Assembly (NCBI GenBank): GCA_964036045.1
Contig: OZ038390.1
Location: 37,690,974-37,754,973 of the forward strand
Length of the DNA: 64,000 bases
Direction: 5' to 3'
Source: Eutreptiella sp. 'Long Island Sound 2002'
Taxonomy: Eukaryota > Euglenozoa > Euglenophyceae > Eutreptiales > Eutreptiaceae
Of this stretch, positions 43,433 through 54,297 are shown piece after piece; position 1 is the stretch's first letter, and each line of letters opens with the position of its first letter. Under the pieces are notes generated by a model. It saw only the letters and a list, made by a program, of their open reading frames with translations. It did no database searches and had not been told where the DNA came from. A program made the position numbers and the translations under genes.

Positions 43433-45479
43433 CTGGAGAGGACTTCAGAGGATGCGACCCAGAAAATGGTTTCACCGCACCTGATCATCAGCAGTGGCAT
43501 TGACTGCGGCGCAAAGCCGTATCTCTGTGTCCGTCAGTGCACACTGCTCGACGAGGCTCTGCAGTAGTCGGACAGTACGTCGCTGCGCCACGTCATACAC
43601 CAACACAACGGCGTGAAAATGCTTCATCAACTCCGATTGCAGCAAAGCGGTCTGCTCGTCCGTGGTCAAGTAATCGAGGTCGATGGTGTACATGTCAGCG
43701 GTGGTCGTATAGTACTTTGTTTGTAGGGCAATGCTGTGCGCCCCTGAAACCAATAACACATGTCAGAAAACCAGAACTGCGGCTCCTTCCAGCCCCGTCT
43801 CAGCAGACCCCCCCCCCGCATCAGAAAACTTTTCAAGCGGGGGGGACATTGAAATTCACCAAAGAGTCGGTCCTTCGACGCCACCCACCCACCCACCCCG
43901 GGGGGCCCTGAATCTACCTCCCTTCTCACTCCCCCCTCCGGTGGGAAGCAAAGGTTTGGCCCTGTGCACTACTCAGCTTTCAAAAAGGGCATTGTCGCGT
44001 TGCGTAGAGTATCACGAGTGGGGGTACTCCACCTCTGCCAATGTTTCGCAGGTGGTTCCCACAAGCGTCCACTCCCTGCTGGGCTCAGCAGTGCTGCAGC
44101 CTCAGTCCATTCTGGGCCCCGCAGTCTAACTCATCCAGGAAGAGGAACCAGAAGAATCTGAGTTGGATGACGAGTCACTACTTGAGGCAGACACATCAGA
44201 GAGGACATTGTCTTATAAACTCACGCAGAGTTGCCATTGGAGTGTTCACAAACAATGTGGAACATGCTTTCTGTGCCACATTGTGTGCCTCTTGCCTTTT
44301 CTTCCCAGTCCATCTATCTTGGAAGCGAAAATAGAGGATTGCGTTTACAACGTCGTCGCGTTTTGCGCAGGGAAATGGTTGGACCAGGCTGCTGAAGAAT
44401 GCACTTATGGAACGCTGGGACATGGTGTCTGCAACAGAGGGAAGAAAGGATACAGTGGAGTGACCAAAGAACCCTGCTATAGGTGCGCCGAAGGCGCGGG
44501 AGGAAAAAATTGGCCCAACGAAAAAACGTTCCCAGAACCCTGATTCTCAGGTGAATTAGAGCGGAGGGGGGAGGAGGGGAGGGGGACCAAGGGAGGGAGG
44601 GAGGGAGTCCAGGGGGCAGCCCCCCCCCCCTGCCGGAAAGAAAATTAAAGCCACGCCTTGGGGGGGGGGGGGGGGCTCCCCTTGCAAACCCAACGTCTTG
44701 ACCACTGTAGATTTTCCAGTAAATCCTGGATGGTTCCTATTTAGCCTGAATGCTTGCTATTACTTTTCCCAAACAATCTGCTCACACGTTGGAGCAGCCG
44801 TTGGGCGTGCGTTTCCAGTGCAGACTAATTTGTCAAGAGCCTGAGGCATCTGCAGAGAACAACAGGAGTGGGGCCCCACTCCACTGTTCGTTTCCAATCG
44901 AATATTCCCTGCTTTATGTCGCCATTCACAATTCCCCATCAATTTCTGAGCCATTTGACTACAAATAAGCGGGGGTCAAAAAAAAGTGTTGGCCACTCAC
45001 TACCAGTGAAAAGGAAAACGGCTGGCAGACGCACAACTGAACTTCCCAAAGCACCTAACGAGCCGTAATGTTGCTGTTCTCCACTTCACTGCATAGGCGA
45101 GGGGGTTCGGGTGCCCACTGAAACCCCCCTCCCCCCCCCCTGTGCTCCAGATTCTAGGAAGATGCAAGGATCGTGACGAGTATGGGCGCGCACCTTTCAG
45201 AAAACCGTACTGCATCGTGCACCGCCGATTGCACGACGACTTTTGCATGCACTGGAACGCCAGGCGTTGCAGCGCAGACATCAGCCACTTCTTACCACAG
45301 CCGTAGGCACCGATCAGTGCGATGCGGTTCTTGTGCGAGGCTTGAAACATCGGCAGCCAAACGTCCCGCGTCGAGACCAACGAGTCGAGGGCTTCAGCGT
45401 CAGGGATTTCTTGGTACTCCTCTGCGAGATTGTCGCTCTCGCCAGTGCGCGTTCCTGGCACAGTGGAGCACGGCGTCAT
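40155..45479 (-). CDS. AAGAB/p34-like adaptin-binding protein, copy C (4 exons found, gene-level entry)
   Basis: Exons: 45,479-45,194, 43,743-43,481, 42,145-42,013 and 40,328-40,155, joining in phases 1, 0, 1. Exon 1 starts at an ATG, has an acidic leader, then IALIGAYGCGKKWLMSAL, a P-loop whose usual Ser/Thr after GK is Lys. Exon 2 joins TKYYTTTADMYTIDLDYL to HFHAVVLVYDVAQ and its helix in one exon. Exon 3 has HDWFIARQFECVFVP. Exon 4 has GVHRLYEALQYTKWPS and a Ser/Pro-rich tail ending in a phase-1 donor (TCCTCAG|GTCTG), so at least one more exon must follow. None with the LPEETRRQRAE-type C-terminus was found before copy D begins. Confidence 0.72.
40329..42012. other. Intron 3 of copy C
   Basis: G tracts at 40,026-40,032 (just outside), 40,388, 40,482 and 40,720, and the polypurine element at 41,585-41,670. 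No exon recognised. Confidence 0.4.
41585..41670. repeat. Polypurine G-rich element, copy 1
   Basis: GCGGAGGGGGGAGGGG, then GGGAGGGAGGGAGG, GTCCAGGGG and CCCCCCCCTGCCGGAA. The same order occurs at 44,560-44,640. Confidence 0.75.
42013..42145 (-). CDS. AAGAB-like copy C exon 3
   Basis: 133 bp, acceptor TTCGCAG|GAT, donor ACTACAG|GTGTTG. Encodes IHDWFIARQFECVFVPYM and an acidic linker. Confidence 0.78.
42966..43431. repeat. (CA)n and (GA)n microsatellites in intron 2 of copy C
   Basis: CA tracts at 42,966-43,051 and 43,252-43,335, and CA followed by GA at 43,381-43,431. All lie between copy C exons 2 and 3. Confidence 0.97.
43481..43743 (-). CDS. AAGAB-like copy C exon 2
   Basis: 263 bp, acceptor GGTTTCAG|GG (phase 1), donor GATCAG|GTGCGG (phase 0). 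It encodes in one exon what copies A and B split between two: the KYY strand and the F-H-A-V-V-L-V-Y-D strand with the following helix. Confidence 0.82.
43744..45193. other. Intron 1 of copy C
   Basis: Includes a protein-like plus-strand frame at 44,130-44,543 (TLSYKLTQSCHWSVHKQCGT), a GCGCCGAAGGCGC palindrome at 44,485-44,497 and the second polypurine element. The plus-strand frame may be a transposon remnant; no family recognised. Confidence 0.4.
44560..44640. repeat. Polypurine G-rich element, copy 2
   Basis: GCGGAGGGGGGAGG, GGGAGGGAGGGAGG, GTCCAGGGGGCAG and CCCCCCCTGCCGGAAA, in the same order as 41,585-41,670. Confidence 0.75.
45194..45479 (-). CDS. AAGAB-like copy C exon 1
   Basis: ATG at 45,479. 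95 codons plus one base, donor CTGAAAG|GTGCGC. Residues 51-65 or so form the P-loop-like G-A-Y-G-C-G-K-K-W. Confidence 0.75.
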
Positions 45480-45709
45480 GTGCAGCTCTGTGCACCAGCG
45501 TGTGTATGGGTGTGTGTGCGCATGCGCCTTTGGGGGGGGGGGGGGGTATTAGGGAGGGACACCAGCATGGGTCAGCAGGGACAGGCATGCATTACGTGCG
45601 CTCTGCTGTGTGTGTCTTTGCCACACACAAGTTGTAACAAGTTGGACAGCCATGCTATTTGGGTGACAAAGGCAAGTGTAGTGGTGACACAGAGGTCAAT
45701 GGAATATAC

Positions 45710-45945
45710 TGTGACTGGATCAGTGACTAGTGGGATAAATGGCCAGTGATGGGATCCATGACCAGCGGGATCAGTGCGAGGCCCACTGAAGAGTAACAAC
45801 CCAAAGGAGGTTCAGGGCATGAGTCTAGTCAGTACTCAGCGATTCCATAAGCTACTTGCCATGGATCCCACTAGTCGTCGATCCTATCACTCGTCATTAA
45901 TCCCACGAGCTACTGGTCACTGATCCCATTGGCCACGGATCCAAC
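45710..45945. repeat. Inverted array of degenerate GGATCAGTGACTAGT-type units
   Basis: Left half: GATCAGTGACTAGTGGGATA, CCAGTGATGGGATC, ACCAGCGGGATCAGTG. Right half carries reverse-complement forms: GGATCCCACTAGTCG, TCACTGATCCCATTGG. The two halves could pair. Confidence 0.55.
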
Positions 45946-46254
45946 CATTCATCAGAGACAAGGGGGAAGATTTGCCCTGACGTAGTGGCAATGAAGCCGC
46001 GAATGGCTGATAATTGTGGAGGCACAGCCAAGAAGGCATAGGGAGGGCAGAGGCGGACGAGTAGCAAGAGTTGGCAGGTATGTTGCAGGAGGTGTGGGAG
46101 CAATGAGCCAATAACACAGGATTCCCCAACACGCATGTAACTTCTTCTTGCCAACCGTCATGGGCCTTTGAACTCAGCCTTGCTTCAGTGCACACAGGGG
46201 CACACACCACTGCACACATTGCGTGCCTTCTGTGTGCACGGATGTGTGACTTAA

Positions 46255-46440
46255 CCGTGGCCCGCAATTCAGAAACACCGAAAATCTTTCTTCTTTTGTT
46301 GGGAACAGCGGGTCAGGGGGTCCCAGGAAAGTCACTGCATCATGCCTGGTGAGTGGAATGTACATATGCGTGCACATGGGCCAATGCCAATACAGCGCCA
46401 TACATTTGTACAGTGTTCTGCTTGCGAACCAGGACCGATT
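46255..46440. repeat. Dispersed 180-bp repeat, copy 1
   Basis: Shares CCGTGGCCCG, AACACCGAAAATCTTTCTTC, TTGGGAACAGCGGGTCAGG, CATGCCTGGTGAGTG and GAATGTACATATGCGTGCAC with 47,405-47,620. Confidence 0.85.
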
Positions 46441-47072
46441 CAAGCCTGGGTTGGGGGGGGGGGGGGATGCTGGCCATGACATGATGGACGCAATCATCCT
46501 GAGGTTGTGGCACTAGCATTTCCACGCCAAGGCCCAAAGGATGAGCGATGGTTGGCTCAGATCCCAGGCACTTACTGTTCCTACCTTTTGTGCAATTCTG
46601 TTGGCATTTCCCGGGGTGTCTGGCCACTGATTCCTCTGCCTTTTTCTCTCTTGATATCGGGGCCAATGAACAATCATCAATCTTATTGAAATTTTGCCGA
46701 TGTTGCCCACAGCCAGCTGGCGTGAAATCCCTCGAGTTGTGTTGCAGTGGTCCTCCCTTGGGAATACCCCCTGGGGGGTTATCGACTAAATGCAGCAGTC
46801 CCCTATGTGCTCGCCGTGCGCTCTTCTGCCATGGTGCGTGCCGACCCCTGGAGCGCACTTCCCCGGAAGTGCACTTCCCAATGGCCGTGCCACTGGTGTG
46901 CACTCCAGTGGTGTATCAGGGCACTTCTCACCCTCACCCTCAAACCAGCCGACAAAAAGAAATGCAAGCAGCGATTGCACAAGAAAGAACGAGACGAGCA
47001 AGCTTATAAAGTGCCGAGTTTCAGAGGACTGTCTCTCTCTCTGTCTCTCCCTTTCTCCGCAGTACCACATAC

Positions 47073-47210
47073 CTGACGAAGACGCCTCCACAGGAGAGCC
47101 GTCCTCTGCGTCCTCTGGCCCTGAGGGAACGGCAGCTGGAACAGTTGCGTCAATTTTGCTGCTCTGAGGCCATCTGACACCCGCCAAGGCTTGCCGGACG
47201 CCATCGACGC
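47073..47210 (-). CDS. AAGAB-like copy B exon 5
   Basis: 138 bp, acceptor CTCATCAG|GC, donor CGTCAG|GTATGT, phase 1 at both ends. Encodes VDGVRQALAGVRWPQSS then an acidic, Pro/Ser-rich linker. Confidence 0.75.
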
Positions 47211-50200
47211 CTGATGAGACCAAGTGTGCACTTGGGTACAGAGATTCGACTCGGGGTTGCAAATGCCAAAGGTGCAACGGTGGTGCTCGTTTGTCCGATG
47301 GCAAGTGGTGAGGGCACGCATTGGTATACACACGTGTCGGTCGCCAAAACAGAAGCTATACATTTGTGTAGTGGTCTGCCTGCGAACCAGCCCACAGAAC
47401 AGCCCTGAAGATGAACCGTGGCCCGAAATTCGGGGAAACACCGAAAATCTTTCTTCTTCTGTTGGGAACAGCGGGTCAGGGGTCCCAGGAAAGCCACTGC
47501 TTCATGCCTGGTGAGTGACAATGGGGTTTGGAATGTACATATGCGTGCACATGTGCCAATGCCAACACAGCGCTATGCATTTGTGCAGTGTCAACCAGGG
47601 TCAATTCAAACCCGGGTATTGAGGTTGGGGGCGGGGGCAGGAGGTCCTGGCGGTCACACGATGGTTGTAGATCCTGTTTGCTGTTTGTGACAGGACCTTC
47701 TCTCATTTCAGGCCCAGCGACCGGCGACGCCTGTGGATTGATCAGCCGTTGGTCCGTCACCAACCAAGCGTCACCAAACAACCCTTTGCACGTGTGGCAA
47801 AAAACTGCTGCAAGCACGAAACTCCCACCGCTTACAAATAGCCGTTCCCTGTCCAGGTCTCCCAAACTCTGGGAGACTTGCAGCCTACTCTGCACTTTTT
47901 ATCTCCAACAGCCACATTGCGTGAGCGAAACGGCTCGTCCAGCGGGGCATTTGGAACGATTTGGAGTGGCGAGGTCCGAGTTGTTGAGGGATGGGTGATG
48001 GCGCAGCGGGCTGGCGGTTTTGCATGCGCTCGACCCAACGCGGGCACTGGATGATCTCCACTGTCGGCACAACCATTTTGCGCGAAGAGTACACCGCATC
48101 ATACGCAAAATGTAACCTTCTATGTCCCCCAGCATTCATGTGTTATTCTGACCAAACCATCGAAACCCGGTCCATGTCACCACAGGGCACCATAAGCAAT
48201 TCTACCAAAAACTATCTTCAGCGACACTTCGGATAGCGTTGGTGAGCGTTGCTGAGGCAATTTGTCGCTTGAACAGGTGGGGTTTGCTGAATCGCATTGC
48301 GCACTGGCGCTGGTGTAGGATGCATGCCCCGTTCAGCACCTCTTCTGAAAGTTGCCTTTCCAACGGTTTCATTGTGCGAAAATATCTCCATCAGCTTAAT
48401 TAGAACGGGGTACCTCCACCTGCAATTTATTTTTGGCATTTACAGCAAATGGGGACCCCACATCTCTGGGCATCTAGTAGCCCTGCGGGGGGCAATGATT
48501 TCCGCATTGCACGTGCACCATGCCCTTCAGTAGCGCCAGTTCAACACACGTCCCTGGACGTGCAGGTCGCAGCGTTGGCTGCGTTTTGCGTTGCCTAGAC
48601 AGACAGGGGCCTGGGCTTCAGTCGCGAATGGACCCGAGCTCAGGTACGGGAGCCATGGAGACATCACGTTCAAATCCACCCAGAAATCGGGTTGCAGGAG
48701 AAAGAGAAGTGCCTCGACCATCGCCTGGAGCACACCGCAGCACTCACAGGCAGCACAAATGCTGCACGTATCCTAAATGATTTGCACCGCCTAGAAGGCA
48801 TCTCAGGCTGATCCATGCATATCGTTCGGTAACCCAAGCGTTCACACCTGAAGCATCGTTGTGCAGAACGTGAAACACCTCCAGGTGATTTTCAGTGCAC
48901 CACTGCAGCACGTCTCCATCCTCTTTCACTGCACCACTGAAAGCAGAACGAAAAACGAGAGGCTCGACTACAACATTCAACCACACTACCATAGGGCTGC
49001 ATCACGCACAGAGATTGCGGAAATGCACATCCCCAAACGGAAACACCCATGCCAGGGTGCAAAAAAGTGTGCGCAGCGACGCAACAGTATCATCTCTAGT
49101 ACAACGCAAGTCAAAGGAAGGACGGGCATGGGCAGTGGGAGGGTGTTGGGCACGGGCAGGGGCAGTAGTAGAGGTAGCGGCAGGGAAAAAGGCAGAGGCA
49201 CGTGCATCAGCAGTTTGAGGACAACAACGACCTGCTCACACCATTGCACACACACATCGCGACCACCTGCGCCAGCGCAGGGTCTTGAACCTCCGGGAAC
49301 GAGGCCAAGAAATCACTCAGCGTCTCAAAAGACTCCTCCGACTCCGCTTTGTGAACGAGGACAAGACCGTCAAACTGTCGCAACGCGGCGGTCTTCCGGA
49401 GGCTGAAGCCGAAACAAGAGGGCTGTCTCGGGACCCAAGCACAAAATAGTGTCGGAGCTTGTGCAGAAACTTGCAGTTCCCGGGAAAAGCAAATCACCCC
49501 AAAACAACGTTTCTCGGCATCTCCGACGCACGGATAGACACCCATTCACGCAGCAGTGGCCGGGCTTGACTGGCGAACCATCAGCTCTGAAAACAGCTTG
49601 CCCTTTTCGGGGCTTCCAACACCCGCGCCGCTGCATCAATTCCACGTTCCCCCTCAACAAACAACAGGCAACCCTCAAACAACCCTCACTCCACCAACTC
49701 TCATTCACCTGGACCTTCCCAACCGGTGCCATCCCTTGCAACCCTCAACAACCCTGAACAACCCTCAAACCACGCGAAACAATCTCCACAACCCTCGCTG
49801 GCTCTCAAGAGTCCTCATGCATCCTTATTACCCTCAAACAACCCTAACTAATCACCAACAGCCCCGTAACTGTGTGTAGTGTCTCCACTACGGATCGCCA
49901 GGGGCTTTGGAGGTCCTCACACAGTGCGGGTGTTGCAGGGCGGCAGCTGTTCGGACAGCAACACGCAGAGGGTCTTCCTGCAACACAATGCAGATGTCAC
50001 ACCTGTTGCGATGTTTGGCAGTCAGCTCGTCAGGGTTGAGCAAATAGAAATCCACGTCAGCAGAGGACACGGAGGATGCGACGCAACCTGTTGCAACACC
50101 TGTCCGAACGGGAGGGACGGCGCATCGCCAAAGGCACATTCTACAAATGCTGTCTGTGGGTCTTACTTATCCTGCCCCCGCCTTCACCTCGGTGGCATGT

Positions 50201-53200
50201 AAGAAGGAACGAACGCACGGCACCTCGGTGAATATCCAATGGATGCCACCAATTAGATATTCACAGAGGTGCAGTGCATTCTTACATTCCACCCTTCACA
50301 AAGGTGTTGTACATTTGTTCCTGCTTACATGCCGCCAATGGGATATTCACAACGTGCGCTCGTTGCCCTTGCGACGATTGTCCGCGCTACACACATATGA
50401 CTGGCCCCATGTGCATATTAATGCAACCGCGTAGGACCTTCATCGCCTGTGGGGGTGAGCGCAGGTGTGACATTATATATGATTTACCACCACGGAAGGG
50501 TCTTGCATGGGACTGAGTGTTGGCTGGTTATTTGAAATGTTCTCCGTTTCCTCGTTGGAGTCGGAATTCCCCTTCCGTTGCATCATTCCGTTGGGAAGAA
50601 GCCGAAAGGGCCCTTCACTGGCCAGTCCTCTTTACTATCAAGTTCTTGAAGGGTTCGGCAAGCCTGGGCACCTGAACTTCACACCAACCTCGTCAATGGA
50701 ATGGTTTTTGTGATTCTGACCTGTCTTCGGACGTACCCAGCCCAGAACACCACCCACAGCATCACAGCTCACAAGAGGTGAAGACTGGGGAACTGTGGGG
50801 AAATGGGGGCAGGGCATGGGTGAACACAGATGGAGGAAAATGGGTGAACGGGGGCTGCTCCCTGCCAGTATGATCGTGCCATATCACACAAGGGCATGCC
50901 ACCTGCATTGAGCACGGACATGCAGCCATCAGATATCATAGATCAAGCCATCTGCACCTGACTCGGCCAGAATCCTCAACCAAGCACTTGCTGATAGGTA
51001 GACCCGGGGGGCAGTGGTCCACAATGGCAGGAAAGACTGGCCAAAACATCCGTTGAATGTTCAACCCATTTTCGTGGTGGCCTTGGGCCTTCGGGTGTCC
51101 ATACATCAAGGTAGTCTTGGGCCTCTGAGGTCCACATGTAAGGCCCAAAGAGTTGGTGCTAAGCGAAGACAGTTACTGGTTTCGGGTAGGGGCTCAGGCT
51201 GCCCTTTTCATGAGCCCAAACACCCGAATCCCCTGGGCGAAACCGTCGCAGCAAAATTGCATTGTTTTTCCGTCGTCAGACTGGGGTCTCTAGAAGGCCT
51301 CATCCCGAGAGAAGGGGACGCAGGAATGGTAGGGGTACGCGCAGCGCTTATTTGGCTGCGGTATGAACGCGACCTCTGCCACAGTGGGGCACCCCGCGGT
51401 CGTCTAACTCCATGCTGGAGGCCGGTAGGGGGTAATTAGTGGTGTGGGGGGGGGGGTTGGCACAAGGCCTTGGTGGTTAGCTCTGTTAGCCTGTGGCGGC
51501 ACCTATTGGCCTCTCGCCCTTGAACCTTCAGCTATGACAAGCAGGCATCCGTACCACTGCGGGCATCCGCACTGTTTTTTTTTTTGCGGGCATCCACCTG
51601 CCTGGGTGGGAATCCAGAATGCAACTTCTGCCTATGGCGTCCTCCCCTGACGGCCTGATCAGTGCCCGGTATGCGGTCATCACGAAGACCCCAGGCTGGG
51701 AGGTGCTCACCACAACCACCAACGTGAATGTCACACAAGGCCATGGGTGCTAGCTCACCAATGTGTGACTTGCTGGTAGTGCGTTGCAGTAATATCTTCT
51801 GCGCTCTGTGCCATTCATGGCGAGCGCCTTGCAGAAATATCTTCGCTCAGAGTATTCGCACTCTGTCCACGGTGGAGTATCTTCCTTGCTGGCGGTGGTG
51901 AGCAGCCCCGCCCACCAACACGCCCCACCAGAGTGCACGGCAGTGCCCGGTCCATCTTTAGGGACCATCCCCAACACTACTGGCCCAAGCTCAACTGTCC
52001 ACTGCAGGCCACCCTGGCAATGCAGTGCAACGGAGCTGTGGCTGGCCGTCATGCTCTACCAGGCCTTCCTTCGCCGAGGCCTACCTGGGAGCTACGCCTG
52101 TGGTCCTCGCGCTCTACCAGGCCTTCCTTCCTGGGAGAGGAGGTGGACCGAATTAAGGTAAGCCAAGTGAAGGAGTAGGTGGAACCTTGGTAGACGCGCC
52201 TTGTTTAACACAGCCACCTACCAAGAGCTACTGGAATGCAACCCCTCAAAGGCACACAACTTCAAAAAGAAGTGGGAATAAATGATGATGCAATTTTGGT
52301 GTGAGAAATGGCAAGCACTGTCAGAGCTAGAATCCACCTGTCTCTGTTTACTCGACCATCTCTGCACTTGTTTTCCCCAGCGGTTGAGTGCCTGTTTTTA
52401 CAATGGGGTTGGTATACACTCCCGGGACAAATACATGGGTGTGGCGGTTGCACAGTACACCATACTATCGGACGCTTTTGAGGCCAATCTGTCTTGTTGT
52501 ACTAGTCCCCTCAAACGCCGTCCGGTAATTGTGAACCCATGCTCCCTTACTGAAGGCCTGCAATCTGTTGAGTATTACTGCACTATTTGGTCAGAGGGGG
52601 GAGGGGGGAGGGAGGAAGTGAAGTAGTGGAAATGTGTGTTCTTGATTGTCTGTGTTGTGAAAAAATGGCTGAATCTTCTGCTGATGTTCCAACTCCCATC
52701 TTTTGCTTCTTTATTGCCCCCCCCTTCCTCTCTATTCGCGCTGCCATGAGGATAGTCGAGCCCCCATACCGTGTCAAGGTTACCAGCCCCTGGATCTTGA
52801 GGGGCGTGGAGGACCAGTGGGGGGTGGGGATGTTGAGCGAGCCTATGAAGGTGAAGAGAAGCGCAGTGCTTGGTTGCGGACTTGGATGAAGAGCAACCTC
52901 CTCCAATCAACTAACTTCTGAGCTCATAAGTAAAAGGCAGGACTCATGCCCCGAAATACCCCGCTTCTCCCCACCTTCTGAACCCCGCGTGCAATCCCCC
53001 ATCCAAACCAATCCTGCGCCCTACTTTGCACCTTGGAACCATGGGCAATGCCGGACCCGCGCGTCGGCGCAGCCCTGCAGATCGAGCTCGCCAAACAGAG
53101 ACCGCAGCAGCCACTTCTTCCCGCTCTCGCTGGTCCCGACCAGCAGCACTTTGTTGCCGCAGCCGCCTGCACCACCGTCATCCCCAGACGAGCCACTGGA

Positions 53201-53209
53201 GGCCGGAGG
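47073..53209 (-). CDS. AAGAB/p34-like adaptin-binding protein, copy B (5 exons found, gene-level entry)
   Basis: Exons: 53,209-53,032, 50,087-50,003, 49,402-49,232, 48,936-48,848 and 47,210-47,073, joining in phases 1, 2, 2, 1. Each junction completes a codon without a stop, which supports the model. Exon 1 has KVLLVGTSESGKKWLLRSLF (P-loop with Lys for Ser/Thr) and HCPWFQ. Exon 2 has SSVSSADVDFYLLNPDEL, where the KYY is lost. Exon 3 has QFDGLVLVHKAESEESFE and AMCVCNGV, exon 4 VLQWCTENHLEVFHV, and exon 5 GVRQALAGVRWPQ and an acidic tail. Exon 1 has no ATG in frame and follows an acceptor (CCCTCTCAG), so a first exon is missing. Exon 5 ends in a phase-1 donor, so a last exon is also missing. 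Confidence 0.72.
47211..48847. other. Intron 4 of copy B
   Basis: Contains the second 180-bp repeat. A minus-strand frame at about 48,530-48,730 (VEALLFLLQPDFW) superficially resembles the A-L-x-x-x-x-W helix but lacks a phase-compatible acceptor. Confidence 0.45.
47405..47620. repeat. Dispersed 180-bp repeat, copy 2
   Basis: Direct-orientation partner of 46,255-46,440, with one insertion (ACAATGGGGTTTG). A third, partial relative lies at 47,340-47,395 (CATTTGTGTAGTGGTCTGCC). Confidence 0.85.
48848..48936 (-). CDS. AAGAB-like copy B exon 4
   Basis: 89 bp, acceptor TGCTTTCAG|T, donor GCTTCAG|GTGTGA. Encodes KEDGDVLQWCTENHLEVF. Confidence 0.75.
49232..49402 (-). CDS. AAGAB-like copy B exon 3
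   Basis: 171 bp, acceptor CGGCTTCAG|C, donor GAGCAG|GTCGTT. Encodes FDGLVLVHKAES, the next helix and VVAMCVCNGV, equivalent to the EVMILVCDRV block of human AAGAB. Confidence 0.76.
49403..50002. other. Intron 2 of copy B, CAACCCT-rich
   Basis: Between 49,640 and 49,860, AACCCTCAA and CAACCCT words recur irregularly. No exon seen. Confidence 0.45.
50003..50087 (-). CDS. AAGAB-like copy B exon 2
   Basis: 85 bp, acceptor TTGCAACAG|GT, donor CGCAACAG|GTGTGA. Encodes SADVDFYLLNPDELTAKH. Confidence 0.72.
50088..53031. other. Intron 1 of copy B, 2.9 kb
   Basis: No coding exon recognised. A small imperfect duplication (CTCTACCAGGCCTTCCTTC at 52,053 and 52,111) and a G tract at 51,448. Confidence 0.4.
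53032..53209 (-). CDS. AAGAB-like copy B exon with P-loop
   Basis: 178 bp, acceptor TTTTCCCTCTCAG|CCT, donor TTCCAAG|GTGCAA. A Ser/Gly-rich leader is followed by VLLVGTSESGKKWLLRSL. Confidence 0.72.
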
Positions 53210-54051
53210 CTGAGAGGGAAAACGGGCTCCGTTGTAACACGCCGAAAAAGACGCCGAGACTGGCTGCTGTTCACTCAGTCGCACCGGGCTGACCAACTGT
53301 CACCAACGCTCCCAGCAGCCTTCACTGACTCGCACTGGCCCTCCACAACCGCCAGCTCATCCTCTAACCCTTACAGAACCGTCCCACACTGAAAAAACTT
53401 CAGGCAACCACATGGCGGGGTGTCGGTCTTGGGGTCAACCCTGTCATCTCAGGCCCCGGACTCCCAAACCGGCAACCGGGACCTAAAATGGCCATAACTC
53501 GGCATAGAGGGCTAGGCCTGACCGGGGCCAGGCTCACCGAATCCGCCGCTCCAAGCTCAAAACCCCTCAACAGGGGGTAGATGTGGGGCACGGCCACTGC
53601 GTTTCTCCCGCATACTCTGTCTGCCGCCTCAACCGCATTGCCAATCAACCAACTGTGCCATCAAGCGCTCTTTCAAACCTGCGACCGCCTCACAAACTGG
53701 GATTGGACCCTTCTGACTCCCCATAAGCACCATGGAAAACTTGCCCAACAGTGCCGGGCACGGAGGTATATCTCAGGAAGCATCAATCAGGACGCGGGCC
53801 TTTGGCTGTAATACGGCAAAGCACTGCTGAGGTGGCTGTAAGAAGCCCCCGCCCCCCTCCCACGGAGCAGGAGCGGAAAGACAGGGAAGAGATAATCCAT
53901 CATAACGGTGTCAAGAGAAGTTGCGCAAACGCTGTGAAACGATGTGGAAGTGATAGAAGGCCCGTGTTAAGTAGTGCGAGGCTGGTCGGGTTGCCGTTAC
54001 CATCTCTAAAGTTCGGAGCGGCAATGCAGAACAGTCTAAAGCAACGATCAC
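53210..54051. other. Between copies B and A
   Basis: Probably holds the 5' end of copy B and the 3' end of copy A. I cannot place either exon. Confidence 0.4.
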
Positions 54052-54297
54052 CTGTGACTTAATGGTACCAACAATGTCAGTGTTTTCGACGGATTCCGAT
54101 GCCGCGTCCGGACTCTTGCATGCAGGCGCAGGCTTTTGGTACGAAGGCCACATGGTCGCCTCTAGGGCTTCCAGGATCCGGTCGAGCCCCTCTTTGTCTT
54201 CCCCAACAACCGCACTGGCGATCGTATCAGAATCTTGCACAAGTACATACTCGAAGCCGCTGTCGTAGCAGAAGTCCTCGATCTCCGAAGCCGGCAC
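54052..54297 (-). CDS. AAGAB-like copy A exon 3
   Basis: 82 codons, acceptor CATGCAG|GTG, donor TCACAG|GTGATC. Contains SEIEDFCYDSGFEYVLVQ and GLDRILEALEATMWPS. Confidence 0.82.

Larger units (their letters stand above)
45480..47072. other. Between copies C and B
   Basis: Holds an inverted pair of degenerate 20-bp GGATCAGTGACTAGTGGGAT-like repeats (45,710-45,780 and 45,858-45,945) and one copy of the 180-bp dispersed repeat (46,255-46,440). A last exon for copy B would be expected here; none was recognised. Confidence 0.45.

Noticed and set aside
48527-48733. Extra AAGAB-like exon (VEALLFLLQPDFW)
   Set aside because: No phase-compatible acceptor, and the exon at 47,073-47,210 fits copy B in phase and motif.
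49640-49860. Interstitial telomere (CAACCCT words)
   Set aside because: Spacing is irregular and the words vary (AACCCTCAA, AACCCTGAA, ACCCTAAC); there is no exact tandem telomeric unit.
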